From Actinocatenispora sp963805605 (GTDB taxonomy: Bacteria; Actinomycetota; Actinomycetes; Mycobacteriales; Micromonosporaceae), in contig CAWDUX010000002.1 in assembly GCA_963805605.1 (NCBI GenBank), positions 3,410,001 to 3,474,000 on the forward strand: 64,000 bases of DNA, written 5' to 3'. This document shows positions 8,329 to 17,530 of the stretch, piece by piece. The notes beneath the pieces were generated by a model that was not told the origin of the DNA, did no database searches, and worked only from the letters and a program-made list of their open reading frames with translations. The position numbers and the translations under genes are program-made. The first letter of the stretch is position 1; each line of letters starts with the position of its first letter.

Positions 8329-10023
8329 ATGGGCAACACGCTGGAACAGCGCTACGCCCTGCGCGAGACGATCGCGGCGGGGTCCGTCGGCACGGTCTGG
8401 CGGGCAGACGACAAGGTCACCGGGCAGTCGGTGGCCGTCAAGATCCTGCGGCACGAGGTCGCCGAGCAGACCGACGTGGTGGCCGCGTTCCGCGAGGAGG
8501 GCCACGTACTGGCCGAACTGGACCATCCGGGTGTGGTCCGACCCCGCGACTTCGTCTCCGCGGACGGCGAACTCGCCCTGGTGATGGACCTGGTCGAAGG
8601 GACCGACCTGCGCCGACTCCTGATCGGCGGCGGGCCACTCGCGCCGGTGGTCGCCGCCCGGGTGCTCGCCCAGGTGTGCGAGGCGCTCGCCGCCGTACAC
8701 GCCGCCGGGATCGTGCACGGCGACATCAAGCCCGGCAACATCCTGGTACCCGACCCGGCTGGCTCGCCCGGCGTACGACTCATCGACTTCGGTGTGGCAC
8801 AACGGATCCAGCGACCCATGGGAGTCACCCACGCCACCCCCGAGTACGTCGCGCCCGAGGTCGTGGACGGTGCGCCGGCGATACCGGCCAGCGACGTGTA
8901 CGCGGTCGGCATCGTGCTCTACGAGGTGCTGGTCGGTCGCGGTCCCTTCCGCGGTGGTTCGATCGATGACGTACTGCGCCGGCACGGCAGCTGCGAAGCG
9001 GTGCGGCTGGCCGGCATGCCCGATCGGCTGTGGCAGTTGATCGTCCGTTGCCTGCAGGCCGACACCCGCTCCCGGCCGACGGCCGGCCAGCTGGGCGCTG
9101 ACCTGCGGGCCGCCATACCGGCGCTGACCGGCCTGACTCCTCTGCCGGACGATCCGGCCGCAGTGACGTTCCGTCCCCGGCCCGCGGCCCGGCGCACACC
9201 GACGGTCCGGTCCGGCCGCTTGGTGACACCCCTTGTCCTGCCGCTGCCGGACACGGCCGGCACCCCCCAGGAGGCACCGGTGACATCGGACGGCAACGGC
9301 TTCGTCAGCCTGGACGACCTGCTCGGCAGGAAAGGCTCGACCGCAGCGGACACCGGGCAGTCGTCCCCGGCCAGCCCGGATGCGCGGCCGTCGTCCACGC
9401 TCGGTCCGGGCACCGGGCAGCCGCCCCCGGCCGGGGGTGGCCGGGTCACCGCGGCGCCAGCGGACCCGGACGAGCCGACCGAGGTCCGTACGGCGAGCTG
9501 GACGGTGCCGGCGCCCGACGGATCCGCGTCGACGGATGGCAGCGCCCAGCCGTTGCCGATCTGGGCGCCCAGCGAGGACCGTGCGGACCACGAGGGGAAC
9601 CGGCGTACGCCGCTGCTGCTGGGCCTCGCGGCCGGGTTGGTGCTGCTGGCCGTGCTCACCCTGGGTGGTTGGATGCTGGTCGGGCCCGACGGTGGCGGCA
9701 GGCCGGCCACGGTGGCCGACCGGCAACGGCCGTCGGCCAGTTCCTCGCCGACCCGCCGGGCGCAGGCGCCCGATGGTCGGAGCTCTGCGGCGCCGTCCCG
9801 TACGCCGTCCCCGAGCCCGACCGGCCAGCCCGGTTCGGACGGTGCTGGTTCGGACGGTGCTGGTTCGGACGGTGCTGGTTCGGACGGTGCCGGGCAGGGT
9901 GACCCGGGGCAGGCCGGTTCGGGCGGTCCGACCATTGGCGATCCTGGCGGTGGCTTTCCGGGCAGCGGTGGCCCCGGGATCGGTGATCCAATGCCGACCA
10001 TGCCGGGCGGCCGGGGACAGTGA
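8329..10023 (+). CDS. Membrane-anchored serine/threonine protein kinase (PknB-like)
   Basis: This 564-residue protein has an N-terminal kinase domain (about residues 8-265), a Pro/Thr-rich linker, one membrane segment near residues 424-447 (LLLGLAAGLVLLAVLTLGGW), and an extracellular Ser/Pro/Gly-rich tail. Kinase landmarks are the ATP Lys38 (VAVKIL), catalytic Asp132 in HGDIKPGN, DFG as LIDFGVAQ, and the P+1 region ATPEYVAPEV. The usual HRD arginine is glycine (HGD), making it a non-RD kinase. The tail lacks PASTA motifs and carries a four-fold pentapeptide repeat. ATG start at 8329 with GGAGGGG upstream. The substrate is not deducible. Confidence 0.9.
   Translation: MGNTLEQRYALRETIAAGSVGTVWRADDKVTGQSVAVKILRHEVAEQTDVVAAFREEGHVLAELDHPGVVRPRDFVSADGELALVMDLVEGTDLRRLLIGGGPLAPVVAARVLAQVCEALAAVHAAGIVHGDIKPGNILVPDPAGSPGVRLIDFGVAQRIQRPMGVTHATPEYVAPEVVDGAPAIPASDVYAVGIVLYEVLVGRGPFRGGSIDDVLRRHGSCEAVRLAGMPDRLWQLIVRCLQADTRSRPTAGQLGADLRAAIPALTGLTPLPDDPAAVTFRPRPAARRTPTVRSGRLVTPLVLPLPDTAGTPQEAPVTSDGNGFVSLDDLLGRKGSTAADTGQSSPASPDARPSSTLGPGTGQPPPAGGGRVTAAPADPDEPTEVRTASWTVPAPDGSASTDGSAQPLPIWAPSEDRADHEGNRRTPLLLGLAAGLVLLAVLTLGGWMLVGPDGGGRPATVADRQRPSASSSPTRRAQAPDGRSSAAPSRTPSPSPTGQPGSDGAGSDGAGSDGAGSDGAGQGDPGQAGSGGPTIGDPGGGFPGSGGPGIGDPMPTMPGGRGQ
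9832..9891 (+). repeat. 15-bp tandem repeat, four copies, in the kinase extracellular tail
   Basis: There are four direct copies of GGTTCGGACGGTGCT, differing only in the last base of copy four. They encode a repeated Gly-Ser-Asp-Gly-Ala motif in the predicted extracellular linker. Confidence 0.95.
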
Positions 10024-10390
10024 CGTACCGGCCCGCTCGTAGCAGGTGAGTGGGAGCGCTGGCGGCGCCGTGGTCGGGCGGGCCGCCTGCGGTGGCCTGC
10101 GCCCCTAGCGGCCATGATCGACGACCGTGCGTGGGACGGCATTCGGCAACGGGACAGCACCTGGTGACGGCACAGCGACCCGGCCCGGCGAGTGGCAACT
10201 GGCCACCGGCCGGACGACAAGTCCAGTAAGAGTATCCGGCCACCGTCGGTACCGGCCACTCTCCGGGCGGCACGCCGCTGCAACGGGACCAGGCTCACCT
10301 GAGGACTGTCCTGTTCAGACCGTCCGGCCGGGACAGTACACAATGGATCGACGAAAACCCTGGATTTCAACGCGACGAGGTGGCAGCGTT
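10024..10390. other. Gene-free stretch between kinase and PadR gene
   Basis: This stretch of about 365 bases shows no convincing coding region on either strand and no strong hairpin. It presumably holds the promoter of the PadR gene. Confidence 0.5.
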
Positions 10391-10919
10391 ATGGGCATGG
10401 CGGATTCTGGAGTCAACGCGACGGCGGCGGCCCTGCTCGGGACTGCTGCACGAAGGTCCGATGACCGGCGGTCAGCTGATGGCCGCCGCCGAGCGCCGGC
10501 TCGGCGCCGTACTGGTCGATGACCCGCAGCCAGGTCTACCGGGAGTTGCCGGCCCTGGCCGACGCCGGTTACGTGCGGCTCGGCAAGCCCGGACCCCGGG
10601 CCAGCCAGCCCTACGCGCATCACGGCAGCCGGCAAACGCGCGTTCGCCCGCTGGCTGTCCGAGCCGGTCGGCCGTGACCAGCTGCGCAACCCGGTCGCGC
10701 TGCGGGTGGCGTTCGGCGCGCTGCATCGGCCAGCAGCAGCTGACAGAGTCTGTACGCAGACCGCCGAGCGAGTACCACACCGAGGCCCTGGCGCAGGCGC
10801 GTGAGCAGGCCAAAGAGTCCGCCAAGGACGGCGACGAGTACGCTGCGGCGGCGCTGGAGTTCGCTGTCGCCTACCACAGGGCCGCGCTGACCTGGCTGAA
10901 GAGCGCACCTCGCGACTGA
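10391..10919 (+). CDS. PadR family transcriptional regulator (frameshifted in this sequence)
   Basis: Piecing three frames together gives a PadR winged-helix protein. It starts MGMADSGVNATAAALLG at the ATG at 10391, continues LLHEGPMTGGQLMAAAERRL, then SMTRSQVYRELPALADAGYV, ASQPYAITAAGKRAFARWL, and a PadR C-terminal helical part ending YHRAALTWLKSAPRD. At least three one-base shifts are needed, near 10434, 10510 and 10715 (plus one near 10618). The gene lies at the start of a region where every conserved gene is shifted, so sequence error is more likely than decay. Its regulatory target is unknown. Confidence 0.65.
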
Positions 10920-11009
10920 ATTGTCGCGTACTATCACTTTGTGCCTGATTCGCCCGATGTCAGGCACCGTCGTGCCCGCCGAGCGCGGCGCCGCGTAGTC
11001 TTGGTGCCT

Positions 11010-12204
<1,195 letters not shown>

Positions 12205-12314
12205 CGACTCGACGGCACTGTCGTCGCCTGAACTGGATAGGCAATTGCGGCAAACCGGCGCGCGCCGCGCTTGGCTGCTTGGCGAGCAGTTACACCGCGT
12301 AGACTCGCTGACCC

Positions 12315-12997
12315 GTGATTCAGCTCGAGCAACGTGACGAAGACCTACCCAAGGCGTCCCGGCCGTCGCTGGACGACGTGTACGTGCGCGATCGAGAAGG
12401 GCGAGTTCGTCTTCTTCATCGGCCCATCCGGTCCGGCAAGTCGACGATCATCAAGCTGCTGCTGCACGAGGTGACCCCCACCAAGGGTCGGGTCGTCGTC
12501 AACGGCAAGGACGTGACCGCCATGCGCTCCTGGAAGTGCCCGCACTTCCGGCGCTCCATCGGCTGCGTGTTCCAGGACTTCCGGCTGCTGCCCAACCGCA
12601 CCGCGTACGAGAACGTGGCGTTCGCCCTGGAGGTGATCGGCAAGTCCAAGGCCGTCGCCCGCCGGGTCGTGCCCGAGGTGCTGGAGCTGGTCGGCCTCGG
12701 CGGCAAGGAGCACCGCTACCCGCACGAGCTCTCCGGTGGTGAGCAGCAGCGCGTCGCGGTGGCCCGGGCGTTCGTCAACCGTCCGCTGATCCTGCTGGCC
12801 GACGAGCCGACCGGAAACCTCGACCCGGACACCTCGCATCGAGATCATGCGCCTGCTCGACCGGATCAACCGCACCGGCACGACCGTCGTGATGGTCACC
12901 CACGACTCCAACATCGTGAACCAGATGCGTCGCCGGGTCGATCGAGATCGAGAGCGGCCGGATCGTGCGTGACCAGCCCCGCGGCGTCTACGGCTGA
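12315..12997 (+). CDS. ftsE: Cell division ATP-binding protein FtsE (frameshifted in this sequence)
   Basis: This is the ABC ATPase partner of FtsX, coupling the divisome to peptidoglycan hydrolase activation at the membrane. It starts at GTG 12315 (VIQLE then NVTKTYPK after correcting one base). Walker A reads GPSG(S)GKSTIIKLLLHE, the signature LSGGEQQRVAVARA is intact, and Walker B is ILLADEPTGNLDP. It ends with IVRDQPRGVYG. Shifts are needed near 12330, 12390, 12432 (a missing base in Walker A), 12835 and 12940. ftsX begins 64 bases downstream, consistent with one transcript. Confidence 0.88.
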
Positions 12998-13061
12998 GCC
13001 GCACCCGCCGCCCCGATCGCCGCCGACGCGCAGCTCAGCCGGAGACCCGGAAGGAAACCCG

Positions 13062-13954
13062 ATGCGCGCGAAGTACGTCCTGTCCGAGGTCTTGGTCGGA
13101 CTGTGGCGCAACGTCACGATGACGATCGCCATGATCATCACGATGGCGGTGTCGCTGACCATGCTGGGCGCCAGCCTTCTGCTGTACTGGCAGGTCGACG
13201 ACATGAAGGACTTCTACTACGACAAGGTCGAGGTCTCGATCTTCCTGAAGGCCGACGTCACCGACGAGCAGCGGACCGAGCTGCAGGACGCAGCTGAAGA
13301 ACGACCCCCTGGTCCAGGAGCGTCCACTACGAGGACAAGGAACAGGCGTACAAGAGGTTCCAGCGAGCAGTTCCAGGACGCGCCGGACCTGGTCGACGCC
13401 ATCAAGTCCGGACTCGCCTGCCCGCGTCGTTCCGGGTCAAGCTGAAGGACCCGGAGCAGTACAGCCAGATGCATCTACGACCACGTCACAAGGCACCAGG
13501 GCGTCGACGAGATCATCGACCAGCAGCAGACTGCTGGACAAGGTCTTCGACGTCCTCGGCGGCGTCCAGAACCTCGCGCTGGCGCGTCGCGATCGTCAAG
13601 GGCATCGCCGCGCTGCTGCTGGTGGCCAACACCATCCAGGTCGCCGCGTACAGCAAGCGGCGTGAGGTCGCGGTCATGAAACTGGTCGGCGCGTCCAACT
13701 GGTTCATCCAGTTGCCGTTCGTGCTGGAGGCGGTGTTCGCCGGCATCATCGGCGCGATCCTGTCGTTCGTCGTGTTGCTGGTCACCAAGGGATTCGTGCT
13801 GGACGGTCCGCTGTCCGGGCTGTTCACCGCGAACTTCATCTCGCCGATCTCGTGGAACGACGTACTGCTCACCTTGCCCCTCCTGCTCGGGGTGGCGGCG
13901 GTGATCAGCGCCGCCACCGCTTGGGTCACGCTCCGCTTCCGGCTGAAGACCTGA
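13062..13954 (+). CDS. ftsX: Cell division membrane protein FtsX (frameshifted in this sequence)
   Basis: This is the four-helix permease-like partner of FtsE. It starts at ATG 13062 (MRAKYVLSEVLVGLWRNVTM) with GAAGGAAA upstream. TM1 is followed by the extracellular PLD region that meets hydrolase partners (KVEVSIFLKADVTDEQR). The C-terminal half is intact: ANTIQVAAYSKRREVAVMKL, GASNWFIQLPFVLEAVFAGI, and the last helix pair ending TLRFRLKT. About eight one-base insertions lie between 13290 and 13585. They have the same character as those in prfB and ftsE and are probably sequence errors. A strong hairpin follows the stop. Confidence 0.88.
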
Positions 13955-13967
13955 CCTCTCGACGTTC

Positions 13968-14001
13968 CAGTGGCCGGATCGCGTCCGCGACCCGGCCACT
14001 G
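13968..14001 (+). terminator. Terminator hairpin after ftsX
   Basis: A 10-bp perfect outer stem (13968-13977 with 13992-14001) is continued, after one mismatch, by TCGCG/CGCGA. It starts 14 bases after the ftsX stop and likely ends the prfB/ftsEX transcript. Confidence 0.8.
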
Positions 14002-14191
14002 CCGTCTTCCGTCCGGGGCGGCGAGGACGTCGCTGTGTCAGGGCCTCAGCGGGCCGACGGGCTGTCCGGGCCCCGGCCGGGCCTCGGCCGGACCCCGGCC
14101 GGGCCGACGGTGCCGCACAAACGCGTGGACGCCGACCCGGGCGGTCCGCGTACGATGGGTCGTCCCGTGATGATCAGCAGTCGATAGGAAA

Positions 14192-14673
14192 GTGCCACGG
14201 GAGAAAGGGCGCAAGGTGGTCGTGTCCAACCGGAGGGCGCGGCACGACTACGCCATCCTCGACACGCTACGAGGCGGGCATGGCGCTCACCGGCACCGAG
14301 GTCAAGTCGCTGCGGGCCGGCCGAGCGTCGCTCGTCGACGCGTTCGCCCAGGAGCGACGACCGCGAGGTCTACCTGCACGGCATGCACATCCCGGAGTAC
14401 ACCCAGGGCACCTGGACCAACCACGAGCCGCGGCGTACCCGCAAGCTGCTGCTCAGTCGGCACGAGATCGACCGGCTCGTCGGCAAGGTGCAGGAGAGCG
14501 GCCTGACCCTGGTGCCGTTGCCGGTCTACTTCTCCGACGGCTGGGCCAAGGTCGAGATCGGGCTGGCCCGGGGCAAGAAGTCGTACGACAAGCGTCAGGA
14601 CCTGGCCAAGCGCGACGCCGAGCGGGAGATCGGCCGCGCCATGGGCCGCCAACGTAAAGGCATGGCCGACTGA
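14192..14673 (+). CDS. smpB: SsrA-binding protein SmpB (two frameshifts in this sequence)
   Basis: SmpB binds tmRNA and delivers it to stalled ribosomes. Corrected for two inserted bases (near 14268 and 14356), the protein reads VPREKGRKVVVSNRRARHDY, then EAGMALTGTEVKSLRAGRAS, HGMHIPEYTQGTWTNHEPRR and RKLLLSRHEIDRLVGKVQES. It ends with the basic tail KKSYDKRQDLAKRDAEREIG to MAD. The start is GTG 14192, preceded by AGGAAA. Its partner RNA gene ssrA starts 137 bases downstream, the usual arrangement. Confidence 0.92.
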
Positions 14674-14809
14674 CCGGGCGCATTCGTACCGGACCTGCCC
14701 GAGCGCTCCGTCCGTCGCAGCATGCGCGTGAAACGGGTCATATCGCCCCGGCTGGATACTGGGATGAGAACCCGGACGCCAGGCGTTAGACTGGGTGCAT
14801 AACTCAAGA

Positions 14810-15181
14810 GGGGGTGACTGGTTTCGACTTCGTACGTCGAGACAGGGGAAGCGAGCCGAGGAAGCCGACGTCGTCTCGAGAATCGGTCGTCGGAAAATGA
14901 TAAGCGCCAAGAACAATCGCGCTGACTTCGCTCTCGCCGCCTGAGGCGAGTAGCGGGTCTGTCGGCCCGGGGTTGCTTTCGACCCGGATCCCGGCATCAG
15001 CTAGAGGGCTTGCTGTCCGAGTTCGGCCGCGGGACTCGGATGGCGAGATCAATCAGCGACTGGGCCCGTCACATCAACTTGCTCGCGTGATCGATGGGGC
15101 CAAGTAGAGGCCTAGCGAGCTGCGCTCGGAGAAGCCCTGGCAAACCGGCGAAGGACCCGGGTTCGATTCCCGGCACCTCCA
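14810..15181 (+). ncRNA. ssrA: Transfer-messenger RNA (tmRNA)
   Basis: The 5' end GGGGGTGACTGGTTTCGAC pairs through its first seven bases with CACCTCC at 15174-15180 to form the tRNA-like acceptor. The T-arm GGGTTCGATTCCC lies just before it. The tag reading frame at 14906-14944 encodes AKNNRADFALAA followed by TGA, a typical actinobacterial degradation tag ending in ALAA. The discriminator A at 15181 is followed by CAAG, so the 3' CCA is not encoded and must be added. Unlike the genes just upstream, no obvious error is seen in the RNA. Confidence 0.95.
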
Positions 15182-15192
15182 CAAGTTGATGG

Positions 15193-15240
15193 GTTGACTG
15201 TGCTCGCGGAAAGCGCGAGCGCAGTCAACTTGTTTGTTTT
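15193..15240 (+). terminator. Rho-independent terminator of ssrA
   Basis: A 15-bp stem (15193-15207 with 15215-15229, one G-U pair) is followed by a T-rich run TTGTTTGTTTT. It starts 12 bases after the tmRNA. Confidence 0.92.
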
Positions 15241-15320
15241 CCGGGGGCGCGGCCCCCGGGCCCCGCGCCGGCGGGCTTCGCCCCCGGCACCCCGTGCCGG
15301 GGCTTTGCCCGGCACCAACC

Positions 15321-15545
15321 AGGAACCCAGGAACCCAGAACCCCAGAACCACGGGACCCCAGGAACCCAGAACCCAGAACCCCAGAACCACGGGACCCCA
15401 GGAACCCAGAACCCAGAACCCCAGAACCACGGGACCCCAGGAACCCAGAACCCAGAACCCAGAACCCCAGAACCACGGGACCCCAGGAACCCAGAACCCA
15501 GAACCACGGGACCCCAGGAACCCAGAACCCAGAACCACGGGATTG
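15321..15545. repeat. Intergenic direct-repeat array
   Basis: Five to six imperfect copies of a unit of about 30-46 bp are built from CCACGGGACCCCAGGAACCC and a variable number of AGAACCC submotifs. The array has no spacers, lies between ssrA and mscL, and extends almost to the mscL stop codon. It is preceded by a GC-rich segment with inverted CCCCGGC/GCCGGGG motifs at about 15240-15315. It encodes nothing plausible. It looks like a slippage-expanded intergenic repeat. Confidence 0.9.
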
Positions 15546-15566
15546 CAGGACCGCAGGGTTGGGAGG

Positions 15567-16037
15567 TCAGGGGGGTGGGGTCGTGGGGGCGGGGGGTTGG
15601 TCGGTGGCGCAGTGGCGGCATTTGGTGGCGGCGACGGGCAGGTCCTCGGACAGGCAGGCCGGGCATGTCTTGGTCGGCGCCGGATCGCCGAAGACGTTCA
15701 CGCCACGCTGCGCCTGGATCGTCTTGTAGGGAAGTACGACGAAGAAGTACACGGCGGCGACCAGGATCACGAAGTACAGCACTGCGGCGATGAACGAGCC
15801 GAAGTCCATGAAGGTGTTGCGGTTTCCGGTCGCGCCGAGCTGTACGCCCAGGCCGATCGACTGGTTGCCCTGCACGGCGGCCACCAGCGGGTTGATCAGG
15901 TAGGTCGTGAAGGCCTGTACGAGGGTGCTGAATGCCAGCGCGATGACGAGCCCGATCGCGATGACGATGACGTCGCCGCGCATCAGGAAGCCCTTGAAGT
16001 CGTGGAAGCTCTTGGAGTCCTTCAGGTCCTTGAGCAC
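15567..16037 (-). CDS. mscL: Large-conductance mechanosensitive channel with C-terminal zinc-ribbon-like tail
   Basis: MscL forms the homopentameric emergency valve that opens on hypo-osmotic shock. Residues 14-100 match the family: KGFLMRGDVIVIAIGLVIAL (TM1 with its entry motif), a periplasmic loop, and TM2 FIAAVLYFVILVAAVYFFVV. The 156-residue protein ends in CPACLSEDLPVAATKCRHC, two Cys pairs 13 residues apart that resemble a zinc ribbon. Such a tail is absent from classic 135-150-residue MscL. The start is GTG 16037 with GGGGGG upstream on the minus strand. It is a single gene between a repeat array and a DedA gene of the same orientation. Confidence 0.88.
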   Translation of the reverse strand: MLKDLKDSKSFHDFKGFLMRGDVIVIAIGLVIALAFSTLVQAFTTYLINPLVAAVQGNQSIGLGVQLGATGNRNTFMDFGSFIAAVLYFVILVAAVYFFVVLPYKTIQAQRGVNVFGDPAPTKTCPACLSEDLPVAATKCRHCATDQPPAPTTPPP

Positions 16038-16192
16038 GCCGTGGTCCCCCCTTGCGGCCGGCCGCCACCGGTCGTCCCGGGTGGGGCTGCGTCAGGCACG
16101 TCCAGAAGGAACAATATCGCTCTCTGTGAATCTGCCGTAGCGATCTGGCGGGTTTGGGGCGCCCTCGCCGTGCCGGTACGGGCGCCGCCCGC

Positions 16193-16867
16193 TCAGCGGT
16201 GGGCGGAGGTGAGGCCCGCTTCGCTGGTCTCGGCGGTCAGCAGTTCCAGGGCGGCGAGACGGCGGGCGCGACGGCGTACGAACAGGGCGGTGCCGATCCC
16301 GCCGAGTATCACGGCGGCGAGCAGTACCCAGGAGAAGCCGCTCAGCCAGCGTTCGGCCGCCCGTCCCAGCGAGTAGATGACCAGCGTCGTACCGGTGGCC
16401 CAGAAGATGCCGCCACTGGCGTTGGCGAGCAGGAACTTCCAGTACGGCATCCGCAGTGAGCCGGCGATCGGGCCGGCCAGGATGCGCAGCAGGGCGACGA
16501 ACCGGCCGAAGAACACCGTCCAGATGCCCCACCGGAGGAATGTCTGTTCGGCGCGGGCGATCTTGCTGGGCCCCAGATGTCTGGGAAAGCGTTTTCCGAG
16601 CCGGAGGAACAGCGCTTCGCCGCCCCGTCTGCCGATCAGGTAACCGCAGGAGTCCCCGATGATCGCGCCGAGACTGGCCGCGACGGCCACCCCCCACACC
16701 GACACGCTGCCGGTACTGGCCAGCAGGGCGGCGCTGACCAGCGCGATCTCCCCCGGCAGCGGGATGCCCATGCTCTCGATCCCGATGACCAGCAACAGCA
16801 GTGCGTACACCGCGAATGGCGGAATCGTGCTGAGCCATGTCTCCACGCCGTGCACCACTACCTCCAC
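16193..16867 (-). CDS. DedA family membrane protein
   Basis: This 224-residue polytopic protein is of the DedA/VTT family, which is linked to lipid (undecaprenyl-phosphate or phospholipid) flipping. Seen are the family's N-terminal ESMGIPLPGEIALVSAALLA, the re-entrant GDSCGYLIGRRGGEALF, and the FFGRFVALLRILAGPIAGSL motif with its conserved Arg residues. The C-terminal region has a membrane helix (WVLLAAVILGGIGTALFV) and a basic tail. Its 3' end lies about 155 bases upstream of the mscL start, so the two may be cotranscribed. Confidence 0.9.
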   Translation of the reverse strand: MEVVVHGVETWLSTIPPFAVYALLLLVIGIESMGIPLPGEIALVSAALLASTGSVSVWGVAVAASLGAIIGDSCGYLIGRRGGEALFLRLGKRFPRHLGPSKIARAEQTFLRWGIWTVFFGRFVALLRILAGPIAGSLRMPYWKFLLANASGGIFWATGTTLVIYSLGRAAERWLSGFSWVLLAAVILGGIGTALFVRRRARRLAALELLTAETSEAGLTSAHR

Positions 16868-17047
16868 CTGGCTGGTCAGCTGCTGACCGGGACGGCCACT
16901 GTGCCGACGCTATTCGGCCGCGTCCGTCCTGTCATCCCGGGATACCCGGAGTCGACCCCGAGTGGTTGGTTCAGCGTCGCTCACGCGCGACCCCGGACAC
17001 CAGGCTGCCACCCGACACCTGAGCCGGCCACGATCGGGTGTCTGAGG

Positions 17048-17530
17048 TCACCGGCGCCGGTGCAGCACCCGCAGTGCCACCAGGACGGCGGTACCCAGCC
17101 AGACCCCGGCCAGGGTGATCAGCAGGCCGTGCCAGTACGGCAACGGCAACGCGGAGGGATTGCTGGCCCGGTGTCCGAATCCGAGCGCCAACGGCACCCC
17201 GAACACCAGCAGTACGCCGCTGACCAGCAGCCCGCCGCGCAGCACACCCCGCAGGTGGGCCGGTGCGAATCGGCCGAGTAGGACACCGATGAACAGCGAC
17301 ACGGGCGCGAGGACCAGGTCGTGGCCGAACACACCCGCCAGCGCGAACAGCGGATAGCCCACGGTCCGGGGCCCGGCCGGGTCACCGACCAGCCCGGACA
17401 CCCCGTACCCGGCCATCATGACACCGGCGAGGACGAGCAGTACCCGTACCGTACGCAGCGCCCGTCCCGGCGTGCGGAGCTCCGCAGGCGGAGCCTCGCC
17501 CGGTGCCGGACCCCCCGAGGACGATCTCAT
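17048..17530 (-). CDS. Small membrane protein, last gene of the oxidoreductase operon
   Basis: This 160-residue protein has about four to five hydrophobic segments (VRVLLVLAGVMMAGYGVSGL at the front, LLITLAGVWLGTAVLVALRV near the end). The ATG at 17530 overlaps the stop of the upstream oxidoreductase gene (ATGA), so it is translationally coupled to it. No motif is recognised. Its position suggests a membrane partner of the cytochrome b/molybdopterin protein, which is inference from context. Confidence 0.65.
   Translation of the reverse strand: MRSSSGGPAPGEAPPAELRTPGRALRTVRVLLVLAGVMMAGYGVSGLVGDPAGPRTVGYPLFALAGVFGHDLVLAPVSLFIGVLLGRFAPAHLRGVLRGGLLVSGVLLVFGVPLALGFGHRASNPSALPLPYWHGLLITLAGVWLGTAVLVALRVLHRRR

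Noticed and set aside
8296..9726. 476-codon frame antisense to the kinase gene
   Set aside because: Shadow of the kinase coding region with no recognisable domain.
15321..15545. CRISPR array
   Set aside because: Units are contiguous and imperfect with no unique spacers, and no cas gene is nearby.
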